Positions 1 to 7,570 of a DNA stretch of 64,000 nucleotides are shown piece after piece. Below the pieces are notes generated by a model. It had not been told where the DNA came from. It did not search any database and saw only the letters and a list, made by a program, of their open reading frames with translations. The position numbers and the translations under genes were made by a program. Source of the DNA: Allorhizobium sonneratiae. GTDB taxonomy: Bacteria; Pseudomonadota; Alphaproteobacteria; Rhizobiales; Rhizobiaceae. Numbering within the stretch: position 1 is the stretch's first letter; every line of letters begins with the position of its first letter. The DNA is taken from positions 1 to 64,000 of the forward strand of contig NZ_JAMKOJ010000009.1 of assembly GCF_023700755.1 (NCBI RefSeq). Direction: 5' to 3'.

Positions 1-1
1 G

Positions 2-1846
2 ACACCTGCCGCCGGAACATTGCCAAACGGAACAGTGGGCAACGCTTACAGCCAAACCTTTGCCGCCTCTGGCGGTACGGCTCCCTACCAATTCACACTC
101 AGCGGAGATCAGCCGTCGGGGGTGACCCTCAACACATCAACCGGCGTTTTCTCCGGCACGCCGACGACAGCCGGAACCTATCGTCCAACTGTGATCGTCA
201 CGGACGCAAACAACAGCCAGGCCAGTTTCAGCTTCACCTGGACTGTCGCGCCTGCTGCATCATCGTTCAGCTTTACACCTTCCGCAGGCACTCTGGCGAA
301 AACCGCCATGGCCGGAGAAAATTACAGTGAGACCATTGTCGCGACGGGTGGCGTAGGCACGTTAAGCTACAGTATTGCATCGGGATCTTTGCCTAATGGC
401 CTAACGCTCGATCCTGCTACTGGAAATATCAGCGGGACCGTCGCTCTCAATGCTGAAATCAAAGACTACAGCTTCACCATTCAGGTCCGTGACCAAAACG
501 GGTCAACGGCCACAGCCACCTATACGCTGACGGTAAAGCCACGCGCAATCACCGTTAATGATCAAGTGGTCAACGTCGCGCCAGGCTCAACCCCGAACAA
601 TGTCGATCTGACCCGCGATGCAACAGGCGGGCCTTTCACCTCCGCAAATATTGTCGCGGTCGAACCATCGAATGCTGGAACGATTTCAATTGTTCGCGGC
701 GAATTTGCCGCTCTCAGCACCCCGTCAACGCTTGGCTGGTATCTCAAATTTATTCCCAATCCTGCCTATTCAGGTTCGGTGAAGGTGAATTTCAGTCTTA
801 CCAGTGCTCTGGGCATCTCAAATACCGGCACGGTGACCTATACGCTCAATTACGACCCGACCAAGGTCGCAAGCGCAATCGATAGCGATGTCCATAATTT
901 CATCCGCAGCCGCCAAAACATGATTTCCTCCACCATTTACGTTCCCAGCCTGCTGGAGCGGCGCCAAATGGAAAATGCGACTCATCCGGTTACTGCGCGT
1001 ATGATGCCTTCAGACCAAGGCCTGTCGCTCAGCTTCTCCACCAGTCTCGCCCAGATGCAATCTGCCCGCGACAGTGCCGATGGCGCTTCGGGCGGCTATG
1101 ATTCTTCTTTCAACATATGGATCGATGGCGCTTTATTGGCCCATAAGGATCAGGGAATGGAAAGCGGCAAATGGGGGCGTTTCGGCATGCTCAATCTTGG
1201 CGCCGATTATCTGCTAACCGATAAGGCGCTGATCGGCCTGTCATTCCATTATGACTATATGTCAGATCCGACTGACAGCGATTCCTTGCTGACTGGCAAT
1301 GGCTGGCTGGCTGGGCCTTACACATCTCTTGAAATCGGCAAGGGTGTGTTTTGGAACGCGAGCCTGCGATACGGCGGTTCGAGCAATGATATCAGCACCG
1401 ACTTCTGGAATGGCAGTTTCGATACGACACGCTGGATGGCCGACACTTCTATTGAAGGACAGTGGGCGCTTGACCATGCCACAACGCTGACCCCGAAATT
1501 ACGCCTGCTCTATTTCTCGGAAACCGTCAAAACTTACAGCGTCACGAACAGCAGCGGTGACGCCATTGCCATAGACGGCTTCAACGAAAAGCAGTTTCGC
1601 GTCAGTCTTGGTGCGGAAATCGCCCGATCCTTCACCCTTGAAAACGGCAGCCGATTAACCCCGAAACTTGGTCTGACGGGTGGCTTCTCCGGTGTGGACG
1701 GCTCCGGCGCCTTCGGTCAGGCAACCGCAGGCATTTCGATGCAGACTGCCAATGATTGGGCGGTCAATAGCAATCTTCTCTTCAACCTCGAAGGCAATGG
1801 CGATAAATCCTTGGGAGCGAATGTAGGCTTATCCCGAAGATTTTGA
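2..1846 (+). CDS. Ig-like (He_PIG) autotransporter, 5' end outside window
   Basis: Secreted outer-membrane protein, truncated by the left edge: the frame is open from base 2 with no real start codon. The first ~175 visible residues hold two or more Ig-like putative-Ig (He_PIG) repeats with the typical 'G.AYS.T..A.GG..PY.F..SG.LP.G' and 'G..SGTP...GTY' signatures. A linker domain follows, then from about residue 340 an autotransporter-type beta-barrel with alternating aromatic and polar strands, ending in Arg-Arg-Phe with the C-terminal Phe expected for BAM-inserted barrels. Such proteins usually act as adhesins or surface proteins. Known family behaviour supports surface location; the ligand is not inferable. 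The N-terminal signal peptide lies outside the window. Confidence 0.85.
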   Translation, partial: TPAAGTLPNGTVGNAYSQTFAASGGTAPYQFTLSGDQPSGVTLNTSTGVFSGTPTTAGTYRPTVIVTDANNSQASFSFTWTVAPAASSFSFTPSAGTLAKTAMAGENYSETIVATGGVGTLSYSIASGSLPNGLTLDPATGNISGTVALNAEIKDYSFTIQVRDQNGSTATATYTLTVKPRAITVNDQVVNVAPGSTPNNVDLTRDATGGPFTSANIVAVEPSNAGTISIVRGEFAALSTPSTLGWYLKFIPNPAYSGSVKVNFSLTSALGISNTGTVTYTLNYDPTKVASAIDSDVHNFIRSRQNMISSTIYVPSLLERRQMENATHPVTARMMPSDQGLSLSFSTSLAQMQSARDSADGASGGYDSSFNIWIDGALLAHKDQGMESGKWGRFGMLNLGADYLLTDKALIGLSFHYDYMSDPTDSDSLLTGNGWLAGPYTSLEIGKGVFWNASLRYGGSSNDISTDFWNGSFDTTRWMADTSIEGQWALDHATTLTPKLRLLYFSETVKTYSVTNSSGDAIAIDGFNEKQFRVSLGAEIARSFTLENGSRLTPKLGLTGGFSGVDGSGAFGQATAGISMQTANDWAVNSNLLFNLEGNGDKSLGANVGLSRRF

Positions 1847-2013
1847 CCATGCCAGTTTCATGGCTCTTTTATGCTTGAGATGACGGCCTGGGAAGAGTGT
1901 TGGCAAACCTGCAGCGAGGTCCGCAATCTCTCGGTTTCCAGTTGAAACCAATGATGATCAAGGGGCGTGTTCCTTATTGTCCAATAGGCGCCATGCAGAC
2001 ATGACAACACTGT

Positions 2014-2119
2014 TAGAGTATTTCACTGTTTCACGGAAACACTGAGATGCTCTAACTCTTTGTTTTCACGCATTTCCAGATGGAAAACCGCTCTGCACTT
2101 TTCTCGAGACAATGCTTTA
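2014..2119. repeat. Family A intergenic repeat, copy 1
   Basis: About 105 bp palindromic element beginning TAGAGTATTTCACTGTTTCA and ending TCTCGAGACAATGCTTTA, with an internal TCTAACTCTTTG block. Further copies occur near 7400, 9381, 12749, 17296, 44109 and 50931. The TTA at 2117-2119 is the stop codon (TAA on the minus strand) of the methyltransferase gene, so the element abuts the coding sequence exactly. The rest of 1847-2116 shows no gene. Confidence 0.8.
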
Positions 2120-2770
2120 GCACCTCTCACGCCGCGCAGTGATCACCAACCCCTGAATGGCAAAGGCAAGCCGGACAGGGTGAATATCGATGGCGGTAAA
2201 ACCGGCATTTTCAAGAGATGCGGCCACCTCGTGCCGATTGAATATGCGGTGGGTTTCCGGCTCACAGAACCGCCAGTTTTCCATCGTGGCACGATCGGTA
2301 ACATAGAGCACGATGCGGCCAGAGGGTTTGAGCACCCGCAGGCATTCTGTCAGCCCCTTTCCGGCGTCATCGAAGAAATAAAGCACATTGACCAGCAACA
2401 GACTATCGAACCATGCCGATGGAAAGGGCAAGGATGTGAAGCTGCCGCATGCAAGATGCAGGCGTCCCTCTTCCACAGCCCTGGCATTTCTTTTCAATGC
2501 CATATCGAGCATGGCCTCTGAATGATCCACCCCCCAGATAGCAGCGCTCGGGAAAAGCCTGCACAGTGCAGCCAGCCCCTGGCCCGGGCCAAAGCCCAGT
2601 TCCAGCACCCGATTTCCGGGCTGTAGCGAAAGCGCTTTTAGTGCTTGGCGATAGGGCCCTCGGTTGAGCAGCACCATCAAATGACCCGTCAATCGCCCCG
2701 CCAGTCCTTTCGGCTGGCGGAGCTGATCTCCGACCCGTCGCCACACACGATGGCTGGAGGCAGCGGTCAT
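2117..2770 (-). CDS. Class I SAM-dependent methyltransferase
   Basis: 217 residues. A Rossmann methyltransferase core is clear: motif I VLELGFGPGQG at residues 55-65, the acidic post-I strand 'IWGVDHSEAMLD', and a later 'FDSLLLVNVLYFFDD' strand. It resembles the UbiE/Methyltransf_11 group; the substrate is unknown. The start overlaps the stop of the upstream TPR gene in an ATGA, so it is the last gene of the six-gene minus-strand operon running from 7000 to 2117. In that context it probably modifies a small molecule made by the upstream ligase, diiron protein and SDR. That role is inference from position only. Confidence 0.85.
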   Translation of the reverse strand: MTAASSHRVWRRVGDQLRQPKGLAGRLTGHLMVLLNRGPYRQALKALSLQPGNRVLELGFGPGQGLAALCRLFPSAAIWGVDHSEAMLDMALKRNARAVEEGRLHLACGSFTSLPFPSAWFDSLLLVNVLYFFDDAGKGLTECLRVLKPSGRIVLYVTDRATMENWRFCEPETHRIFNRHEVAASLENAGFTAIDIHPVRLAFAIQGLVITARRERC

Positions 2771-3447
2771 GTCTTGTCCTTTATGGTGTTGAGCAAGTGC
2801 TGAATCACCAGACGGCGGTTATTGTCCCACAAGGGCCGATCCGGGTTTACCGGAATGGCAAGGGCCGCCGTGAGAACCTGCCGCGCATGGGCATATTCAT
2901 GCTGACCCACCAGAAAATCCCCGTAAAAATATTCGGCATCCAGATTGTTCGGTGCAATCTGTACTGCCTGCTGCAACAGCGCACGCGCCTTGTTGACGTC
3001 ACCAAAGCCGATGGGGAAGCCCGGAACCCGATAATAAAGCACCGCAAGACTGGTTGCTGCCCCGGCATCGAGCGCCTTCGGGTCCATCGCGTAGGCTTTT
3101 TCCAGCAATGCCTTGGCCTGTTTGGCCAGTCCAAGGGCCGAAAACATGCTGGCCATGGATGCGCGTTCGCTGGTGATGATACCATCCCAGATATAGGCCG
3201 CCGGGTCATTCGGATATTTTACCGGCAGCTGATCGGCAATCTGGCCCAGCCGGTTCATGAGCTGTGTCTGTTTCGTGCCTTCCGGCAGGGTAAACTTCAG
3301 TTTTTCCCATTCATTGCGCACCTGCAACTCATCGGCATTCAGCGCCGGGGTCGTGGTTTGCGGTGTGGGGGCAGCAGCGAACACAGGGCCAGCGCCAGCG
3401 GCAAGGATGAGAATGGCAGCGGCCATGAATGGTTTAATCTTGAGCAT
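2767..3447 (-). CDS. Secreted TPR-repeat protein
   Basis: 226 residues using the ATG at 3447. This start gives a clean signal peptide (MLKIKPFMAAAILILAAGAG, then PVFA before the mature Ala), so the protein is probably periplasmic. After a Pro/Thr-rich stretch the chain carries two to three helical hairpins of TPR type, for example 'AKALLEKAYAMDPKALDAGA', 'ARALLQQAVQIAPNNLDAEY' and 'ARQVLTAALAI'. TPR proteins usually act as scaffolds. The gene overlaps the end of the SDR gene by 14 bp and the start of the methyltransferase by 4 bp. A longer reading frame upstream exists but would lack the signal peptide at its N terminus. Confidence 0.75.
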   Translation of the reverse strand: MLKIKPFMAAAILILAAGAGPVFAAAPTPQTTTPALNADELQVRNEWEKLKFTLPEGTKQTQLMNRLGQIADQLPVKYPNDPAAYIWDGIITSERASMASMFSALGLAKQAKALLEKAYAMDPKALDAGAATSLAVLYYRVPGFPIGFGDVNKARALLQQAVQIAPNNLDAEYFYGDFLVGQHEYAHARQVLTAALAIPVNPDRPLWDNNRRLVIQHLLNTIKDKT

Positions 3448-4255
3448 TGGAGATCGTTCCGGAAGATTGAGCAGGATGAGCAAAGGTGCGGACAGACGCA
3501 GGAGAGGCTGCGGTGGCACGATCGATGAGTTTCGGAGCAAAGGCCTGTATCATCATGAACAGGCGTTCCATTGGGCCGGGATAGAGACTGTCGCGACCTG
3601 CCTCCACGCCATTCCAGAGGCGTGTGGCAACGCGGGCCGGATCATCCAGCTTGCTGCCGGTGATCTTGTCGGCGACTGATGCGGCCCCTTGCGTATCGGT
3701 TGCGCGCGGTGCAGCATAGGTGACAGCGACACCCTCATGGGCAAGTTCCCGGCGCAGCGCCATGGAAAAGCCCTTGATCGCTGCTTTCGACGCCGAATAG
3801 GCGGCAAAATCCGGCAACGGAATTTCTCCCAGCATCGAACCGATATTGACGATGCGCGGCTTGCTTGCCTGCCGCAACAACGGCAAGCATCGCTGGGTCA
3901 GCAGAATAGGCGCAATGACATTGGTGGAGAAGAGGTCCACGACTGTGCGCGAGGGTGCCTTGTCCAGACGGCCAGCGGCAATCTGGCCGGCATTGTTGAC
4001 CAGAATATCGAGGGTTCCCCAGCTTTGCCGCAAGCGGCTGACAAGCGCGTCCACATCCGCATCGCAGGTAATGTCGGCCGGAACGATCTGGTAAATAGCG
4101 CCGGGCGCCAGCAACGACATTGTCTCGACAAGAGCATCTTCGCGCCGACCACAAAGACACATCACCGCCCCGCGCCGCGATGCTTCTATGGCGAGCGCCC
4201 GCCCGATGCCGGAGCCGGCGCCGGTGATCAGTATTCGCTTGCCCTCAAGCCGCAT
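3434..4255 (-). CDS. Short-chain dehydrogenase/reductase (SDR)
   Basis: 273 residues from the ATG at 4255. Classical SDR motifs are all present: nucleotide-binding TGAGSGIG at 11-18, NNAG at 87-90, and the catalytic Ser140, Tyr153 and Lys157 (YSASK). It should be an NAD(P)H-dependent oxidoreductase acting on a carbonyl or alcohol. The C-terminal ~50 residues extend beyond the core fold and look membrane- or lipid-associated ('RLFMMIQAFAPKLID'), as seen in SDRs of fatty-acid-like substrates. The gene overlaps the diiron-protein gene by 11 bp upstream and the TPR gene by 14 bp downstream, so it is translationally coupled within the operon. Confidence 0.88.
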   Translation of the reverse strand: MRLEGKRILITGAGSGIGRALAIEASRRGAVMCLCGRREDALVETMSLLAPGAIYQIVPADITCDADVDALVSRLRQSWGTLDILVNNAGQIAAGRLDKAPSRTVVDLFSTNVIAPILLTQRCLPLLRQASKPRIVNIGSMLGEIPLPDFAAYSASKAAIKGFSMALRRELAHEGVAVTYAAPRATDTQGAASVADKITGSKLDDPARVATRLWNGVEAGRDSLYPGPMERLFMMIQAFAPKLIDRATAASPASVRTFAHPAQSSGTISNAQD

Positions 4256-4913
4256 GACGCAGACCCGCAAGCTTCGCCAGATCCTTAAAGATCGCGCCAT
4301 AAAGGCGATAGAAAATCTTCGACTGGGCAATGATCAGGTCCTGAACCGCCTTATCGGTAAAACCGTTGATCGTATCGCGGAAGAAAGCGACATGTTCCTG
4401 ATCGAGCGACCCATGCGAACGCAAATAGGAAAAGCCGGCATCGTCAGAGAGGGAAAACTGCGACTTCAGCACATCGGCCAATGTATCAGCCAGCATAACG
4501 GAAAGACCTTCCAGCACATGCACGCTGCCCAGCATGGCATAAGGGCTGATATGCTCTATGGCGTAATAGGCATAGCCCACCATGATGGCGCAGGCCTGCC
4601 CCGGCTCGCCCTTCTCAACCGCGTCCGCATTGCCGCCCAGAGCGCGAATGTCATCGAGGATCCATTTTTCATGACCCCGCTCTTCCTCCATATATTCGAC
4701 CAGCGCATCCTGATAATATTCGTCCCTGGTGCGCGAAGCCGCCAGCGCCAGCAGAGGAAATGTATGTTTTACATGGTGATAGGCTTGTTCGAGAAAGGCG
4801 ATATAGACCTCACGCGGCGCACCGTGAACCGTTGCCTGGGCAACGAGCGGGATCTGCAGAAAGGCGTTGCGCTCGCTTGCGGTTTCTGCGTTCAGGCGAT
4901 CGTAGAAGCTCAT
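4245..4913 (-). CDS. Heme-oxygenase-like diiron protein (TenA-superfamily fold)
   Basis: 222 residues; the ATG at 4913 is chosen over that at 4925 because GGAG sits 8 bp upstream. The all-helical fold would commonly be labelled TenA or 'iron-containing redox enzyme'. Residues placed like the metal ligands of heme-oxygenase-like diiron oxidases are present: Glu42, Glu78-x2-His81, Glu135 and Asp171-x2-His174, with spacing close to that known for UndA. True TenA thiaminases lack such a set. I therefore infer an O2-dependent diiron oxidase or oxygenase, acting on a product of the adjacent AMP ligase and GNAT-like protein. The substrate is unknown. Confidence 0.75.
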   Translation of the reverse strand: MSFYDRLNAETASERNAFLQIPLVAQATVHGAPREVYIAFLEQAYHHVKHTFPLLALAASRTRDEYYQDALVEYMEEERGHEKWILDDIRALGGNADAVEKGEPGQACAIMVGYAYYAIEHISPYAMLGSVHVLEGLSVMLADTLADVLKSQFSLSDDAGFSYLRSHGSLDQEHVAFFRDTINGFTDKAVQDLIIAQSKIFYRLYGAIFKDLAKLAGLRHAA

Positions 4914-4953
4914 GGTTTTCTCCATTTCATTGAGGGTTAAAGGGTCGTTCGGA

Positions 4954-6435
4954 TCAGCTGGAAACAGACAGTGTCTCGGCCAGCAAAGCGTCCTGAGGGC
5001 GGGAGAGATAGGCGCGAATGCGGCTGCGCACCGGGCGGCCATTGGCGGTGAACAACATGGCTTGCGCTGCCTGTTCCATGGAAATGCGCCGGATGTCCTG
5101 CGGCACGGCATAGGCAGGCAGTGTCCGGCAAAGCGTCATGACCAGAGCGCGGATCTCGTCTTCACCGGCTGCGGCAAACCAGTCCCGTCCGAAAGCAGAA
5201 GGAATGAGAAGGGCCCGAAGCGCTGGCTCCGCAGGGCCTGTGACCACGGCAAGCGCGATGCGCGGATCGCAGGCCAAAGCGTTTTCCACCCATTCCGGTG
5301 AAATGTTGCGCCCAAGCGAGGTAACGATCAGATTGTCCTTGCGGCCATGCACGGTGAGAAAACCATCCGCATCGATGGAGCCCAAATCACCCGTGCGCCA
5401 GATGCCATCCATCCGCGGACCGTTGAGATACTGCGTCATCACCGAGGGGCTTTCGACGAGGATTTCCCCATCTTCGATATGAAGGCGAATGCCATCCAGT
5501 GGTTTTCCGGCAGTACCGGGTCGCTTCGCCTCGTCCGTGTTCAGGGTGACGACGGAACAGCATTCCGACAACCCATAGCCTTCATAGACCGGCAGGCCCA
5601 ATTCTTCCGCCATCACCAGACTGTCTGCAGGAACCGCAGCCCCGCCAACAGCGACAAAGCGCAGACTGGCGGGTGCCCTCATCCCCGACACTTTCAACTG
5701 GAACACCAGTGTCCGCAACAATTGCGGCACCAGAACAATGGCGCTCGCGTGCTCTGCCAGAATGGCTGACAGAATGCCACTCGTCTGGCCGCGCATAACC
5801 TGCCGGGCAATGTCTGTTGCCAGCCGGATGCGAGCACCGCACAGAATGGGCAGAAAGATCGCGCAGATGGTTTCAAGCAGCATTGGCAAGGGCAGAACCG
5901 ACAGATAGCGGTCATCCGGCCTGCCCTTCGACGCCAATGCCAGTGCACGCACCACCGCTTCCAGCTGTTTTTCGCCGTGGCAGACACCTTTCGGCGTGCC
6001 GCTGCTACCGGATGTGTAGATGATCATGCCGAAACCGGGGGTGAATGCCAGCGCCTCGCAGGGCTCTGTCTGGATGACAAGACGATGCAACGGTTTCTCA
6101 AGCCGCGCGGCACGCGCTTCATGGGCCGCATCTATGCAAATGGCGTCAAGAGCGGCATCCTGAACGATGGTGGCAAGCTGCTCATCGCTGAAAAAATCCG
6201 GCAGAGGCACCAGCGTTATACCGGAAAAGACCGCCGAAAGCTGCGCCACCACATAGTCACAGGAATTGCTGCATAGCAGCCCAAGGCGCGATCCAAGCGC
6301 CTTTTGCAGGCGGGCACCATGCGCCAAAGCATGTTTCAAATCGCTCCAGCTCAGATGACAATGATCGTCGCTGAGCACGATTTCATTCGGGCGCAGGCGC
6401 GCCTCTTCATTGATACGGTCAAAGAGAAACTGCAT
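4954..6435 (-). CDS. AMP-dependent synthetase/ligase (ANL superfamily)
   Basis: 493 residues, the usual length for an acyl-CoA synthetase or free-standing adenylation enzyme. The P-loop YTSGSSGTPKG is at 140-150, followed by YEGYGLSE (A5), WRTGDLG (A7) and the hinge GRKDNLIVTSLGRNISP (A8). The C-terminal A10 motif reads TANGRPVR where the family normally has Gly-Lys, so the catalytic lysine position is Arg (codon CGC). It should activate a carboxylic acid as an adenylate or thioester, possibly with altered first-step chemistry. Its start overlaps the thermostable-hemolysin-like gene by 17 bp. Confidence 0.88.
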   Translation of the reverse strand: MQFLFDRINEEARLRPNEIVLSDDHCHLSWSDLKHALAHGARLQKALGSRLGLLCSNSCDYVVAQLSAVFSGITLVPLPDFFSDEQLATIVQDAALDAICIDAAHEARAARLEKPLHRLVIQTEPCEALAFTPGFGMIIYTSGSSGTPKGVCHGEKQLEAVVRALALASKGRPDDRYLSVLPLPMLLETICAIFLPILCGARIRLATDIARQVMRGQTSGILSAILAEHASAIVLVPQLLRTLVFQLKVSGMRAPASLRFVAVGGAAVPADSLVMAEELGLPVYEGYGLSECCSVVTLNTDEAKRPGTAGKPLDGIRLHIEDGEILVESPSVMTQYLNGPRMDGIWRTGDLGSIDADGFLTVHGRKDNLIVTSLGRNISPEWVENALACDPRIALAVVTGPAEPALRALLIPSAFGRDWFAAAGEDEIRALVMTLCRTLPAYAVPQDIRRISMEQAAQAMLFTANGRPVRSRIRAYLSRPQDALLAETLSVSS

Positions 6436-7000
6436 GGGCTAATCCTGTCGGTGCGACATTCGGGGAAAAACGGTCTGGATTGGCGAGCGCAAAGACCGCT
6501 GGAGCCTCATCGTAATAACTGCCCCAATCCGCCGGATTGGGCACGGCATCACGAAGGGCATCGGCAAGAAAGGTGGGATGAATGCCGATGCGCGATAAAA
6601 GCGTGTGCAGACGATGTGTCAGGGTAAAAAACGACCACTCGTAACCAGCCATCTGCCCATAACGGATGATATTGCGGATAAAGCCCGGTGTGAGGCGATG
6701 ATCGAGGCTGGTGAGCGACGTCACCTCGAAAATGTCAGCGCGGGAAATGGGAAAGCCGAACGTGGCAGAAAGAGTTTCTTCCACCGGGCCGCGTAAATAA
6801 TATTCCGAAAAGAAGCCGTCGCTGGCAAAGCGCAATCCGGCGACGCAGAGCGGATTTCCCTGGACATCGAACTGAACGGCGAGCCTTTCGGGAAAGCGGC
6901 TCAGCCTGGCATTGTAACGCTCTCTGAATATCTTATGCACCAGGTCTTCAGCCAAAACACGACTGGGATCATCCGGTAGCAGGATGGATATGGGCTGCAT
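6419..7000 (-). CDS. Thermostable hemolysin family protein (GNAT-like)
   Basis: 193 residues from the ATG at 7000, preceded by GAGAGGCGG. The sequence matches my recollection of the T_hemolysin family first named for a Vibrio delta-hemolysin: N-terminal 'FRERYNARLSRFPERLAVQ', central 'CVAGLRFASDGFFSEYYL', 'ADIFEVTSLTSLDHRLTPGF' and the Tyr/Phe-rich C-terminal half. The fold is acyltransferase-like and resembles autoinducer synthases, so 'hemolysin' may be a misleading name. It is the promoter-proximal gene of the operon and is coupled to the AMP ligase by a 17 bp overlap. An acyl-transfer role with the ligase is inference. Confidence 0.75.
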   Translation of the reverse strand: MQPISILLPDDPSRVLAEDLVHKIFRERYNARLSRFPERLAVQFDVQGNPLCVAGLRFASDGFFSEYYLRGPVEETLSATFGFPISRADIFEVTSLTSLDHRLTPGFIRNIIRYGQMAGYEWSFFTLTHRLHTLLSRIGIHPTFLADALRDAVPNPADWGSYYDEAPAVFALANPDRFSPNVAPTGLAHAVSL

Positions 7001-7295
7001 GTTCCGCCTCTCGTTATCGATGAGGCGCAAGATTTGTTTTCCAGCTTACAGCGAGCTGAATAAATCAAGGCAATTCCACGATTATTTTATGGCAAAATTA
7101 AATTCCATGCCGGCATGCATCAAATAAACGTAAAGTATTTTATCATTAATTTTTGATTGCATTGACCGATAGGAAAAAAATATCGCTGTAAACCTTGTTT
7201 CAATTCTTCAGAATCAACGTCTCAATTGCCTTGCGCGGCATATTCCGCGCTAACATTTTTTTTCATTAAAGTATGTCGCGGTTTATTGCTCTCAC
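7001..7295. promoter_or_regulatory. AT-rich leader and promoter region of the 7000-2117 operon
   Basis: No gene is visible. The stretch from about 7040 to 7230 is much richer in A/T than the flanking genes (runs such as ATAAATCAAGGCAATTCC and TTTTTTTCC), as expected for a promoter region. A perfect 12 bp palindrome CATGCCGGCATG lies at 7106-7117, about 110 bp upstream of the first start codon, and is a candidate operator. Confidence 0.5.
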
Positions 7296-7474
7296 GAGAG
7301 CATCGGCCGAAAAGTGGGAACCGGTTTTCGGATAAACCGATGCGGAAACAAAATATGAGAGCATCGTACCTGCCCCGATTTTCGGCACGATGCTCTAAAT
7401 CTTTGTTTTTACGCATTTCCGGACGGAAAACCGTTTCACACTTTTCTCGGGACAATGCTTTAAAACGATATGTC
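7296..7474. repeat. Composite intergenic repeat (family B half plus family A half)
   Basis: Two elements are fused. The first part, 7296-7396, contains GAGAGCATCGGCCGAAAAGT and later GAGAGCATCGTACCTGCCCC with a GCACGATGCTCTA end; it matches the element at 17594-17686. The second part, 7397-7474, is the right half of family A (TTTGTTTTTACGCATTTCC ... TCTCGGGACAATGCTTTA). It lies between the convergently placed amidohydrolase end and the AT-rich leader. Confidence 0.7.
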
Positions 7475-7536
7475 CATATGAAAAAACAAAGGCTTAAAGC
7501 ACGTTAACTCAGCTTGATAAGCCGCAACGTGCCTTA

Positions 7537-7570
7537 CAGCATCGTGCCTTTTATCAAGCACACGACGCTG
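7537..7570 (-). repeat. Hairpin with TTGATAAA-type loop at the amidohydrolase 3' end
   Basis: On the minus strand the sequence forms CAGCGTCGTG...TTGATAAAAG...GCACGATGCTG, an imperfect stem around a TTGATAAA loop. The amidohydrolase TGA stop (7554-7556) lies in the loop. The same loop occurs in hairpins at 17474-17507 and 49726-49759. It may act as a transcript end or as a processing site. Confidence 0.5.

Noticed and set aside
6419..7000. True pore-forming hemolysin
   Set aside because: No signal peptide or membrane-inserting segment; the fold pattern is acyltransferase-like and the neighbours are biosynthetic.
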